From Rhynchopus euleeides (Eukaryota; Euglenozoa; Diplonemea; Diplonemida; Diplonemidae): 64,000 nucleotides of DNA. Every line of letters begins with the position of its first letter. Positions within the stretch are counted from its first letter, which is position 1. Of this stretch, positions 32,601 through 41,910 are shown piece by piece. The position numbers were made by a program, and so were the translations under genes. The notes beneath the pieces are model-generated. The model was given only the letters and a program-made list of their open reading frames with translations. It searched no databases and had not been told where the DNA came from. Location of the stretch: the NCBI GenBank assembly GCA_963210315.1, contig OY723268.1:1612001-1676000 (forward strand). Reading direction: 5' to 3'.

Positions 32601-35600
32601 GGCAGTGCATGATGGGAGTGGCGTGATCCAATCACGGAGGGAGGCGATTGAATCAAACACATCATGCGTTGTCCTGGATGTCCCACCGGTGTCCCTGGAT
32701 ATCAGCAACCAGATCATCTGCAAGGTGGTGGAGTGTGCCGAAGTGGAGCCGTCACTCGGGGCTGCCCTCCATGAAAAATCGGACGGGCTCCCGGGGTATC
32801 TCATAGACATCGCGAAGGCCCTGCAGGCCAGCGATATGATATCTGTGGACCATATGGGGAAACTGGTCCCCTCCATCGATGCTGATCTCGAGGAGAACCT
32901 GGCACAGGTCATCCCGCAGGAGATGGAGGGGCAGGTCATGCTGATAGTCGACACGCTGTCACCCCTGGAGAGGCGTGTCGCCTCGGTGATGGCTGTGCTG
33001 GGGAGGTCTGCACCAAAGGATCTCCTGTTCCAATCCCTGGCGGCGGAGGAGATCCCGTGGGGGAGCGCCGCCTCCGCCCTTTCCCATCTCCGTGAGATCG
33101 AGCTCCTGGACGAGGTGGTTTCCTTTGAAACGAAGGAGGTGATGGTGTGCTTCAATAAGCAGCTCAACAGGGATATCCTATACAACTCCATTCTGACGCG
33201 GGACAGGCGGAGGCTCCACTGGGTGGTCTCCCAGGTTCTGGAGAGATGCAGCGAGCCGAATCTGAAGTACCTCGCGGGGCACTACATCCGGGCGCAGCAG
33301 GTCGGGTTCGGTTGGATTTCCCTCGACACCCACGCCAGAACCCTGCTGTCGCAGGGCACATTCAAAGAGGCTATCAAAATCCTCGCTGAGCTCATCACAT
33401 TCGGGGGTGGCAGAACTGCAGAGGGGCAGGCCGGCGCTGCAGAGGCCAGCCCCCCTGCGGACTCCCTCCCTTTCGACCGGCAGGGGGGGATGGGTATGGG
33501 CATGGTTGAGTCAAACGCACCAGGGGGGTCTCTCTGGAGCAACGCAGGGTCTCCCAACTCCCCGACGGCACGCCCTCACCCCGGGGAGCTGCTGCGGAGC
33601 TTCTGGGTGCTGTCTGTTGTCCTGTCGCTGCAAGAGACGGGGCAGTTTCAGGCTGCGGATGAAAACTCTCTCCTCCACACTCCGATGGCCTGCAACATGG
33701 ATGGGGAGAGGAGCGGGCATGACAACCCAAATGGGGCTGCGGAAAGCCCGGCGGCTGCTGTGCAGAGCTACTGCAGCGTCCTGCTCAACCCAACCTTCCT
33801 CGAGGGAAACCAGGAGAGCAGCGCTGTCATCAACCGGGTGATGAAGGAGTCCTCTGTTCTCATGGCACGCAGCGCCGCGGATGAGAAGCGGAGACTCCAG
33901 GCCCTCCGGCACGAATTGGACAACCAGGTGGGAGGTGCGCCCCACCCCTCCTCCCAGAAGAAGAAGGCAGCAGCAGCACACCACCCCCGGGCACCCACCC
34001 CGGATAACGGGCTGAGCGGTTCTATTGAAGCGTCAGGGTCACCACCTGGCTTGCTCGCGAGCGGTGGGATTGGAGGAGGAGGGAGTCATATGAGCTTGTC
34101 CAACATAAACTCGATGGACCTGACAGGCGGGGCTCCGGCTGCTGCAGATGGGCAGCTCCGTCTCCGCAGGCTCTCCGTCGCGGTGAGTGCCATCGAGAAG
34201 GAAGAGGTGTCTCAGGCGCTGGGGGTGGAGCCTGAGGAGCTTGCTGGAGGGGTGGCCCACACGCAGCTTGTCGCGCTGATCGAAACCCATGCGTCGGTTC
34301 TCCTCGGAGGGCTGTCCGAGAGAAGCGCGGGAGGCAGGCTTGTCAGGCAGAGCAGCTCCGCGATATCCTCAATAGCATGCCACAGCAGCATCGAAGGGGA
34401 CTCTTCTTCCTCCTCCTCCTCAGCACCTCCCCCAGGCATGCCCCCCTCTGGGAGGGATGGGAGGGGCAGATCAAAGAAGAGAAAAAAGAGCCGGGAAAAA
34501 AATCGGGGGGATGCAAACTGGGGTGAGCCCGGCCCTCCCCCGCCAGCCCCATCCATCGCGCGCCTCTTCTGCTGCTGCTGGGGCGGCGGGGGGGGGAGGA
34601 GGACAGGTGGGATCGGAGGGAGCGACACCGCAGGAGGCTCCCCTTCACACCGGTATGAAATGCGGGGCGCGGATACGCCCATCCCGGAGAAGCACGGGGA
34701 AGGCGGGGGCGGTGGTGGGAACGCTGTGGAGGGCACCCGGCAGACCACCCGGCGCTCCTCCACCCGGTTGGGGAATGGGGGTCTGGGCGGCAGCCGGATA
34801 TGGCACCCGCAGAGCCGGGGCAGTTCTCCGGAGGGACCCCACCGGGCCCAGCAACAGGGCACCCCGCAGAACCTGCAGAACCCGCAGCAGCCGCCACTCC
34901 CCCACCAGGGGTGGGGGACTCACGGGAGCTACTACAACGCTCTTGACCTGCCGGGGCGTGGTTCGCTTGCCCTCCGCAGCGCCGACAGCATGGGGTCCTC
35001 ATGGGGGCCGGGAACCTCCGGGGTCCTTCCAGCGGGAAGCCCCGTTGCATCCAACTCGCCAACCCCGCCCCGCCGGAAGCTTGAGGTGCCCACAGCGCCT
35101 CTCTGCCACGCAGAGCTGGACAGGCAGTTCCTGGTGTGCCAGCTGGAGATCCACTTCTGGACAGGACAGCACGGCATCGCCTCTCTATTCCGGAAGGCAA
35201 AGGCATCGTGCCTCGACCCGCAGAGCCGATTCGCCTTCCAGGCTGTCGAATTTGCCTTTGATGTGATGGAGGGTTCAGAGCTTCTCCGCCTCGCCGGCCC
35301 TGCCGGCGCCGGCGAAGGGCCACCTCTCCCCAAACCGGATGCGCTGCTGCAGTCCCCGCTGTCCATCATGGCAGCGGCATCGCTAGAGGATGGGCTCGAA
35401 ATCCTCTGCAGGGTTCCGGATTCCATCGCGTCGCTCCGGGCCTCGCTCCCCGGAGGGGGTGGCGGGCTCCAGCTGCGCCCCCTCCCCGACACAACCCCGC
35501 TGCGCACCGCGCCTCCGGCGCGCCCCTCGCTCGTCGCCACCGCGCTGATCGCCAGAGCGGTTCTGCAGATCTTCAAAGGATGCCCCGCTGCAGCGTTTGA

Positions 35601-36432
35601 AAGCGCCCTCCTCCTCAAAGCGTTGGACTACGGAGACTCCCGCTGCGGGCTGTACGCCTCCTGCCTCCGCAGCCACGCCTCGTGGTTCTTCCCCGAGCAT
35701 CCTGCGGAGGCCTGCTTTGGAGTGGGCGAATCCAACGCGGGGTGGAAGGCAAAGACATGGTCTTCCTGGCACCCCCTCAGCGACGACCAGCTCAGGGATG
35801 CCGTGGAAAAGCCTGGTGTTCTCCGGGAAGATGCCCTGCTGATGATGATGTGGGGTGCCCGGCTGGGGCCGAAGGTTGGGGATACGCTGCTGCATGCGTC
35901 GGGGGAGCTGATGACGCCGTGCCACATCCTTGCCTTGGTGCATATGCTAGAGGATGCCCTGGCGGTGGGGAGCAGCGGGCAGGCTGTGCATAGGCAGGCC
36001 AGCATTCTCGGCTTGGCATCCGCGTCGTTCCCCTTCGCGCGTGCGGCGTACCACGGCTATGTGGGGTGTCTGGCTGACAGCTTGGCGGACCTGCAGCTGG
36101 CAATAAAGCTGTCGCTCTCATTGGCAGGCGGGAGCCATCCGGAGGATTGCGGCTTCACGCCGTTCTCCTTCAAGGCTGCCGTCCGGATCCTGCAGAAGCA
36201 TGCGCCTGGGGGCATGGTTGAGGTTGAGAAGCTGATTGCGGTGGGGAAGGCGCACATCACAGATCAGGGCGTTGCAGACGATTCCGGTGGTGGTGGTGGT
36301 GGTGGTGGTGGTGCCGGGGGAGGTGCTTCCAATGCAGCGGCCCGCTTGTTGCAGGTATGTGAGGTGAGGGAGGGGGGGTTTTTATTGTCGAGAGTGAAGG
36401 AAAAAGCAAGCCTCCCGGTACCTTCTCGCTGA
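29689..36432 (+). CDS. Soluble adenylyl cyclase-like protein (ADCY10 type)
   Basis: A very large protein of about 2,220-2,250 residues. Class III cyclase domain C1 (about residues 35-220) has both metal aspartates, in FVDISGF (D44) and the later FSGDAMM motif. C2 (about 320-470) lacks the first metal site but keeps EYTVLGGGVNLAARLM, with the Asn and Arg of the transition-state site, as in human soluble cyclase. An AAA/NACHT-like region follows with Walker B-like LLAVDDLQWMDD (about 893-905), but the P-loop position reads GERKMGLS (about 779-786), without the lysine. Long low-complexity inserts (Ser, Gly, Pro) lie at about 550-760 and 1250-1800, with helical repeats to the end. This family makes cAMP in response to bicarbonate and calcium, often in flagella. 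A strong donor, CAG|GTATGT at 36355, suggests the exon ends at 36354 and the gene continues after an intron; otherwise translation stops at 36430-36432. Confidence 0.8.
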   Translation: MYDTLRDVDDSKVVPLVPRLVLKGLEKPQVPRCEPLCGSLLFVDISGFSSVTSKLRQLHNDAEGAETLSLHINGYFSRLIAVVRRYSGDIVFFSGDAMMVSWTDYTLQEACSLCLLCGKRLLEETPEHTFNLEVGSTVTCTMSLHIGAAAGDFHGMVVGGKGHRSLGKLKYLLTGAPVEECGIAASVAATGEFAFTETLKRYVEEEGVVCRAESVGCHAGDSGGPPVALCKYASCDFSGASQAVGAFVQSPVMSQKGGAGFRNASPPSSPAKRVEQGSTEPERALEKAYLPLSDESKDNAAMYVFDTVVRSATTGGTSGSLRTVCTAFIKLSSIPPGGPPEALHRKLNQSVEIIQKQLARYGGVLNKVMMDDKGIICLCLFGIPLHAHENDSSRVVHFAMRAARALGECNITASIGVSKAPVFCGLTGSRHRHEYTVLGGGVNLAARLMMKSADFEPKKYHVLVDAAVAQSRDLQGLSASGYAIIEGDLALLKGIPDPVRCYHLIKESDREAVTAKIQEAEDGEGERGLVSCGSRVSMASSESRGEQALINRSATQHLLRFVRDAKRHPSRRSSSGRGSIHSSSSSASKKGWFGKKLGMEGLKKVLHDQHSIGLDDPEILSSAGSSMGSFHSPSPKGSRGWNLVRHHQKSISSTPFSISGVSSPTLPQGERGGPFVKPLQRAAVAAGQPQDWFGHRCSSDTVSMVSEGEDLLLGREQVLSDTLRYIQQWNRRASRTNRSFFSPRSEVSVATSGDSGRLNRLQQHHHTEQHHLTRMVFLRGERKMGLSLLLERVCAMCPTPVTRIQCSESAETGNFYSVRYLLQQVLLETDIHSLLLRLSDTVTDDIPLLHYVLRLPEIPLPDHDLSGMRADEKERRISELVLDMLRCHYGTRFLLAVDDLQWMDDSSLAFIEVARDDPSVFCVVTDRREALRSGKRKVFLNESISSASSSLGTSSCSELSGPIPLLRGPCQAVHDGSGVIQSRREAIESNTSCVVLDVPPVSLDISNQIICKVVECAEVEPSLGAALHEKSDGLPGYLIDIAKALQASDMISVDHMGKLVPSIDADLEENLAQVIPQEMEGQVMLIVDTLSPLERRVASVMAVLGRSAPKDLLFQSLAAEEIPWGSAASALSHLREIELLDEVVSFETKEVMVCFNKQLNRDILYNSILTRDRRRLHWVVSQVLERCSEPNLKYLAGHYIRAQQVGFGWISLDTHARTLLSQGTFKEAIKILAELITFGGGRTAEGQAGAAEASPPADSLPFDRQGGMGMGMVESNAPGGSLWSNAGSPNSPTARPHPGELLRSFWVLSVVLSLQETGQFQAADENSLLHTPMACNMDGERSGHDNPNGAAESPAAAVQSYCSVLLNPTFLEGNQESSAVINRVMKESSVLMARSAADEKRRLQALRHELDNQVGGAPHPSSQKKKAAAAHHPRAPTPDNGLSGSIEASGSPPGLLASGGIGGGGSHMSLSNINSMDLTGGAPAAADGQLRLRRLSVAVSAIEKEEVSQALGVEPEELAGGVAHTQLVALIETHASVLLGGLSERSAGGRLVRQSSSAISSIACHSSIEGDSSSSSSSAPPPGMPPSGRDGRGRSKKRKKSREKNRGDANWGEPGPPPPAPSIARLFCCCWGGGGGRRTGGIGGSDTAGGSPSHRYEMRGADTPIPEKHGEGGGGGGNAVEGTRQTTRRSSTRLGNGGLGGSRIWHPQSRGSSPEGPHRAQQQGTPQNLQNPQQPPLPHQGWGTHGSYYNALDLPGRGSLALRSADSMGSSWGPGTSGVLPAGSPVASNSPTPPRRKLEVPTAPLCHAELDRQFLVCQLEIHFWTGQHGIASLFRKAKASCLDPQSRFAFQAVEFAFDVMEGSELLRLAGPAGAGEGPPLPKPDALLQSPLSIMAAASLEDGLEILCRVPDSIASLRASLPGGGGGLQLRPLPDTTPLRTAPPARPSLVATALIARAVLQIFKGCPAAAFESALLLKALDYGDSRCGLYASCLRSHASWFFPEHPAEACFGVGESNAGWKAKTWSSWHPLSDDQLRDAVEKPGVLREDALLMMMWGARLGPKVGDTLLHASGELMTPCHILALVHMLEDALAVGSSGQAVHRQASILGLASASFPFARAAYHGYVGCLADSLADLQLAIKLSLSLAGGSHPEDCGFTPFSFKAAVRILQKHAPGGMVEVEKLIAVGKAHITDQGVADDSGGGGGGGGGAGGGASNAAARLLQVCEVREGGFLLSRVKEKASLPVPSR

Positions 36433-36557
36433 GGTGAAGCGCAATGCAATCAAGTGACAGAGAGAGTCCCTGGTGTGTGTCGGCAGTATTTTTGAGGGGT
36501 TGTTCCTCGCGGTTAACGAATATCCACTGGTGGGTTCTTCCCCCCCCCCCCCCTAGG

Positions 36558-38147
36558 CATACAGTGCAAACGATAATTATTATCGCATACGATAATTATT
36601 ATCGTATTCCCATTATCGTATATTATCGTATACGATAATATACGATAATGGTGCGATAATTTTTTTGAGATTTTCGGAAAACCAGAAATCAGCCCAGAGC
36701 ACATTGAAAAAGTGGTAAATGTGGAGCCGGAAGCTGCCATTTTTGCTTCTTTGAATTATTGGTGACGGGGGGCTTCACTCAGAAGTGTAGAATGTCCCTC
36801 ACAAATGGGTAGCAGAGACACAACACACATAGTGCCATGACATGCACATCACTATGTCTGTCTGAAGAAGTTTCAGGCACAGTGGGGCGGAGAGGACTCT
36901 GGGGATTGGGCAGTGGCCGTTCCACATGCCCTTCCCCTCGTGACTTACACCCTGTCGCCACCCCACTTCATGGAAAACATGACTACGCAGCAACAGGGTC
37001 ATACTTGCGGCGGTATGCAACCACCAGTACAGCCTGTTGCGGGTTCGCAAAGCCGACTGGTACGCTGCCTTGCCGTCGGGACCCAGATACTGAGGACACC
37101 CCTGTGAGAACACTGAGGGAAGACGTTGGACTAGCCTAGTTGAAGCAGGTGTCGGGGTGACCGAGACAGAGCACCCTGCCCAGAACATGAACAAGAAAGA
37201 CTGTTCGACTGATGGGGAAGAACCTGATAGGCAGGTGTGGTCTTCGGTGCAATGTTTGGAGAGATCAGGAGATTTCTCTTCAAGGCTACCACTTATGTTG
37301 GACTTGGCCTTCGCTCCCGTGAGCAGTGAAAAAGTGAGGAACACCGTTCTTCCCCTCTGACTGACGACCAGTGATGACATAGCGAAGGACCTTGAATGGG
37401 GTTTGAACCCGAGAGAGTCAATACTCAACCAAAGGTATTCTTCAGGACCTGGCACGGAACGGGCGATACGAACGCTCCCACCGTGCGCACGGACCTGTCT
37501 GCAACTCTACAAGGAACCACGGGATGGCGTGCGCACATCACCTCGGAGGCCTCAAGGAGCCTGCCTGACCTGCACGACTCCGCTGCGCTACAAGGCGGAG
37601 CTCGGGCGCCATCCTCACCGACAGCAAGGCAAGGGGTGATGATCATCTGGAGACACCTGAGCCCATGCAGGATCGGAGAGACGCGATCCACCTGAGGGAG
37701 ACCACCATCCACCTCCTTCGGACAGACCACACAGCCTTGTCGATGACCACAGCAGCCCGGACACAGACCAGTACGCGTACCCTGCCTGCAGCACCGGACC
37801 CCACAGGCTCATCTTACCCTTCCTGGTGCTGGGAGAATGGTAGTGATCTCTATTTTGTGGCTGATTGTGGCCCTTGGCGGGGTTTGGTGGCGTTTGGCGG
37901 TAGTAAACTGGAGATTTCGGTGATTGGTTTCGGGCAAAATCAGGTGGGTATCGCATACGATAATGGGATTATCGTATGTTATCGCATACGATAATAATTA
38001 TCGTATCCGGTCGTATACGATAATGGGATTATCGCATCATACGATAATGGATTATCGTATGCGATAATAAATTATCGTATGCGATAATTTTCCGAAAATT
38101 ATCGTATCTGGTATATGTGCGATAATAATTATCGTTTGCACTGTATG
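36558..38147. mobile_element. hAT-type element C2, deletion derivative of C1
   Basis: About 1.59 kb. The first 340 bp and last 200 bp match C1 closely, including the CATACAGTGCA ends, the CGATAAT palindromes and part of the segment upstream of the C1 transposase start (GAAGAAGTTTCAGGCACAG). CCTAGG flanks it (36552-36557, 38148-38153). The transposase gene is replaced by about 1 kb of unrelated non-coding DNA (about 36900-37940), so it is non-autonomous. A 13-C run lies on the left, tier-1 element E on the right. Confidence 0.85.
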
Positions 38148-38431
38148 CCTAGGGGGGGTCATAAGCCCGTACAAAACCAAAATTTTCGACATACCATCAG
38201 AGCCGCCCTAATACCTGATCTGACCCGAAAATCCGACCCATACCCCCCCGGAAACTGTCTGGGGCCCACTTGTGACACCTGATACGCACTTTTGTGATGA
38301 TTTTTTGGGGTCCTAAAAAATGTACCTCAGTTTCGTACCTTGCCTTTGTACCTGAACCACTCCCGACCGCATTATTTCGTTCTTTGCAAGGGAAGGGTGT
38401 CACTACGCTCACTCAGCACGCCGAGCAACAC

Positions 38432-39145
38432 ATGCCGCGTGCCCAGGGCCTCGCAGAGGTGTCAGATGCTGCTGCAGAGGAGTACCTTGCTCGAAAGACG
38501 CTCGCCAAACGGGAGATGTGCGGGGTCTCGGCAGAGAGCGTTGTGGCAGACCTGCGTAAAAAGAAAACGGCACACGACATCGGTGAGGCGACATTATTTC
38601 GGGCGCTCCGTCGGGCTGGGTACATAGGAGAGCGAGTGGGACGTGGTGACGACAGATATATGCAGTGGTGCATCAACTGCCCGCACGTGCGGGAAAAGCG
38701 GCGTTCCTTGCTAGCCAAGAAAGATGTCACCTGCACTCCTACTCCTCCCACTCCCCCTGCTCCTACCCCCACACCAACTGATGTGGGCAGTGAGAGTGAT
38801 GGCAGCTCCAGAGCAGCAGATGATCTAGGAAGCAATGAGCGGGTCAGCCGGGCAGACTACCTCAGTCTGTACCGGAAGTACGAAGCGTTGCGGGCCCGCC
38901 ACCACCGCCTCCAGGAGAGGACCCGAGGGTTGAGAGTAGGGTTGTACAACGCCAGGGGAGGGTATTCCCCTGGCGTTGAGACATCCCTGGCGACCTTGCG
39001 GTCGCACTGTGTGGGGGCTGAGTCGGCAGGCAGATGCCGATCCAATGACCTTGTTGAGTCCCCACATGGTACACTCTCATACGTGTTGTCGAGACTGCGT
39101 GGTGTGCATATCCTGCGGGGCGCAAATTACACAGCACAATCATAA
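38432..39145 (+). CDS. Protein of element E, possible HTH DNA-binding protein
   Basis: Chosen start ATG 38432, just inside the left arm; an earlier in-frame ATG at 38297 lies in the arm itself. The 237 residues contain a helix-turn-helix-like stretch (IGEATLFRALRRAGYIGERV) followed by C-x2-C-P-H, reminiscent of the N-terminal DNA-binding part of Tc1/IS630-type transposases but too weak to assign. A Pro/Thr-rich linker and a basic helical stretch (SLYRKYEALRARHHRLQERTR) follow. No catalytic DDE/DDD domain is seen. It may be one exon of a longer gene continuing at 39193, or an accessory DNA-binding protein. Confidence 0.45.
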   Translation: MPRAQGLAEVSDAAAEEYLARKTLAKREMCGVSAESVVADLRKKKTAHDIGEATLFRALRRAGYIGERVGRGDDRYMQWCINCPHVREKRRSLLAKKDVTCTPTPPTPPAPTPTPTDVGSESDGSSRAADDLGSNERVSRADYLSLYRKYEALRARHHRLQERTRGLRVGLYNARGGYSPGVETSLATLRSHCVGAESAGRCRSNDLVESPHGTLSYVLSRLRGVHILRGANYTAQS

Positions 39146-39192
39146 CCACTTCGGCTCTCAGGGCGTACAATATCCCAATCGTGCCTTCACAG

Positions 39193-39450
39193 GCTAAGAT
39201 CGACGAAGCAAAAGCATCTACAACGCTGCCTACTAATGCCGATGCAGCCTCCCAGGCGTACGAAGTACTCACAATGACCCATATGCGATCGAAGTACTAC
39301 ACCCAGAAGGTGGCTGAACTCATTCTGCTGACGCAACAACACAACATTCCCACTAATCAGGTCAAGAAAGACCTTGCCGAGGCACTGGGGAAGGCAACAT
39401 GCGTGCCACCTGAGCCAGAACCACCGCAGAAAAGGCAAAGAACGAAATAA
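39193..39450 (+). CDS. Second open frame of element E
   Basis: About 85 codons of helical, coding-like sequence (KIDEAKASTTLPTNADAAS and TQKVAELILLTQQHNIPTNQ stretches), ending in a basic, nuclear-signal-like PPQKRQRTK at the start of the right arm. It follows a CCTTCACAG that could be a splice acceptor, so it may be the last exon of the gene starting at 38432. No family recognised. Confidence 0.4.
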   Translation, partial: AKIDEAKASTTLPTNADAASQAYEVLTMTHMRSKYYTQKVAELILLTQQHNIPTNQVKKDLAEALGKATCVPPEPEPPQKRQRTK

Positions 39451-39714
39451 TGCGGTCGGGAGTGGTTCAGGTACAAAGGCAAGGTACGAAACTGAGGTAC
39501 ATTTTTTAGGACCCCAAAAAATCATCACAAAAGTGCGTATCAGGTGTCACAAGTGGGCCCCAGACAGTTTCCGGGGGGGTATGGGTCGGATTTTCGGGTC
39601 AGATCAGGTATTAGGGCGGTTCTGATGGTATGTTGAAAATTTTGGTTTTCGTACGTTTTTAGGGGGGCTTATGACCCCCCCTACCCCCCCCCCCTCCCTT
39701 TTTGCTGATTTGCA

Positions 39715-41910
39715 GGCGCAAGAAAGTTTACAGTTCGCACAACACGACCCCCCAACCCCCTCCTCAGGTGGCAAAGACACGCGTGCGGTTAGGGCACCCC
39801 GACCTGCAACTCCTGCAAGCCCTGGCGGGCGAGGTTCCCACCGTATCCCCAAGGGTAAGGGCGAGGCCCCACAGAATGCGGTAGCGTTGCGGAGCAGACA
39901 TCGGCGGGTGGGGGCGGCGGCGGCGGGGGCGGGGGGCGGGGGGGCTCTGCGCCTTTCATTCATTTGCTGGATCTTGGCAGACTCGCGACTCCCATTTCAC
40001 GCCACAGAATTCATCACCCTGATGGTTTTTGTATTAGCACCTTCATGCCACTTCGACAGGGTCTCAACACAGCCTTGAGGCAGCAAGTGCGCTCAACAAA
40101 AAGTAGTCTGTTCTCCCCCTACAGTTGCTGGACAGGGTGGCGACAACGAAGCGAAAGGGTTATGATTTTTTTTGCGTTCCGACACAACATGAGTTTTTCT
40201 TGAGACTGCCACTTCGCGATGCCAGTGAGAAGGCACGGGAGGTGAGGGATGCACAGAGAGAGAGAGAGGGGGGGGGGGGTAGCTCTGTTCTCTGTTTTGT
40301 ATCTCTGCGCCCCCCCACCCCCACCATCACTGACGGCCTTTCTGTGCGTCTGTTTCCACATTCCACATTCCATGCCTGCCGCAGTGATTAATGCCTGGTA
40401 GCCACTTCGGATGCTCCGGGTTTCCACCCGCTGTCCGGGAAGGTGGTGCGCTGGCTGAGTGATGGGAGTATTGATTACCCCGTTCCATATTGAGATCAAG
40501 AAGTTGCAGCCACAACCCATCAGTGCTGACACTGACGGGTTGCTTGAACTGCCACAGCCAGCTGGTCACAGAGCAGCTGATCTATGCAGCAGGAGCTGTT
40601 CATTGGGCTTGCGGTACAATTCGATATGAAGACGCCTTCAAATCTAACCTGATCAGTGAATTTCCATAGATCCTCGTCAATATATTCCGCCCGCTCTCGC
40701 CGCTCTTGCCTTTTCTTTTGTGGGAGGAAAAATCATGGGGAATTTTTGTGAATCCCCGTCATAACGCGCCAGTTCTCGTGCAGCGGGTCTCTCGTGGACT
40801 TCTGTTCGATGCCAACCCGCGTAGTCCAACATTGCCAACGAATCCCCGAGATTTTTGAGGGGCCTCCATTTATTCGGTTGCAGCTTTTCTTTGAGTAGTT
40901 TTTTTTCTTGTTTTCGCACCGTCTGCACAGCCCCAATAAAATACAAACCCCGACTCCTCTTCGATGTGTGGCATGCACGCTGCTTTTTTGGTTTTGCTCG
41001 CACGCCAGGTCGTGTCGGCGATCCCAAAAGAAAGCGTAGCAACCGCGCTTCCTTCTTCCTTGTTTGATGCGTTGCCGCTTCCACCACCCTATGCCCTGTG
41101 TTGCTGTGAGGATGTGGAGCTCATGTGAACACGAGATATCTCCACACACAGAAATGAGCAGGGGTCATCGGAAGCATTCCTACACCCTTACGTATGCATG
41201 TGCTAAACAGCATGTGCACTTACCCCACCGCAGCTCTATCATTGCTGTTCCCAGCAAAGGGTAGTAGTTGCCACCGGCGGATCGGGGGTGGGGTGTGTGC
41301 TGTTTTGGTTTAGTGGTTCGGCGGTTCGGCGCTGCCAAATTTCTGGAATTTTCCCACCCGGATGCGGATCCTTGCGAAACGCTTCAACACGCGCAGTGCA
41401 TGCTGTGGAGTGTTTTCTGGGTATCGAAAGTAAAGAAATCACCGCGCACGCCCTTCCCTCTCTGCCCGTCTCATCATACTGAGTCCTTGCGATCTCAACT
41501 GCGTCCTCTGCTGCTCTGTTCGGTTGCTGCTTCTTATTTCCCCATCTTGCTCTCAACATCACGGCCCCCCCCTACCCCATTCCCACCCCCCCCCCTCACT
41601 CAATTCGTACTTTCACACATTGCGTCAGTTGAGCCCGCCTTCCCACAAAGCTAGGAAAGCCACGCAAAAAAAAATATGCATCAGCCCCTTCCCTTCTCCG
41701 GGCATAGCACCAGCTTCCTCTTTCTGCAGACATCCTTCAGCATGCGTCCCCCACCCCCTCTTCCACCCCACCCCGCCAAAGACTGGCAACCATTCTTGAG
41801 GCATGCATGCCCTCAGGTGTGCTGGGTATGTTGCTCGTCGAGTCTGACGGCAAGGGTGTTGAGGCGATTCTTCAGAGTCGGTTGAAAACGAAAGGATGGT
41901 CCGCGCATTC
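39715..41910. other. Intergenic (or 3' part of the cyclase gene), no firm gene
   Basis: Frame 39715-40078 could be a downstream exon of the cyclase gene. A K repeat copy lies at about 40020-40168. The rest to 41910 has C/G runs and short non-conserved frames. Confidence 0.4.
40020..40168 (+). repeat. Dispersed repeat K, second copy
   Basis: Closely related to 16680-16825: shares the TATTAGCACC start, the CTCAACACAGCCTTGAG segment, the GCGCTCAACAAAAAGTAGT block and the CAGTTGCTGGACAGGGTG end. Confidence 0.65.

Larger units (their letters stand above)
38150..39683. mobile_element. Tier-1 long-TIR element E
   Basis: A 1.53-kb element with inverted arms of about 245 bp (38150-38396 and 39437-39683). 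Both ends read TAGGGGGGGTCATAAGCCC, then a short or long spacer, then the ACAAAACC / ACGAAAACC and AAAATTTTC block that aligns in layout with A and H. The right end is followed by a 10-C run and pyrimidines. Unlike A, the interior holds protein-like frames (38432-39145 and about 39193-39450). Confidence 0.8.
36355..39714 (+). other. Probable intron of the cyclase gene, enlarged by transposons
   Basis: Starts GTATGTGAGG in phase 0 and can end at TTTGCTGATTTGCAG (39714). Without C2 and E it would be about 240 bp with a C-rich polypyrimidine tract; the transposons sit in that C tract. The frame after 39714 stays open to a TGA at 40076-40078 and encodes low-complexity sequence, so the downstream exon is plausible but not proven. 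Confidence 0.45.

Noticed and set aside
34339..35323. Long minus-strand frames across the cyclase and other GC-rich genes
   Set aside because: High GC at third codon positions creates long antisense frames; none shows domain features.
281..39683. Opposite order: tier-2 hAT elements in poly(C) first, tier-1 elements then inserting at their terminal TA
   Set aside because: This would also give the observed strings, but it leaves hAT elements without their usual duplication, whereas CCCTAGGG on both sides of D, and the split octamer at F/G, are explained directly by tier-2 insertion into the tier-1 junction. Empty sites would decide.
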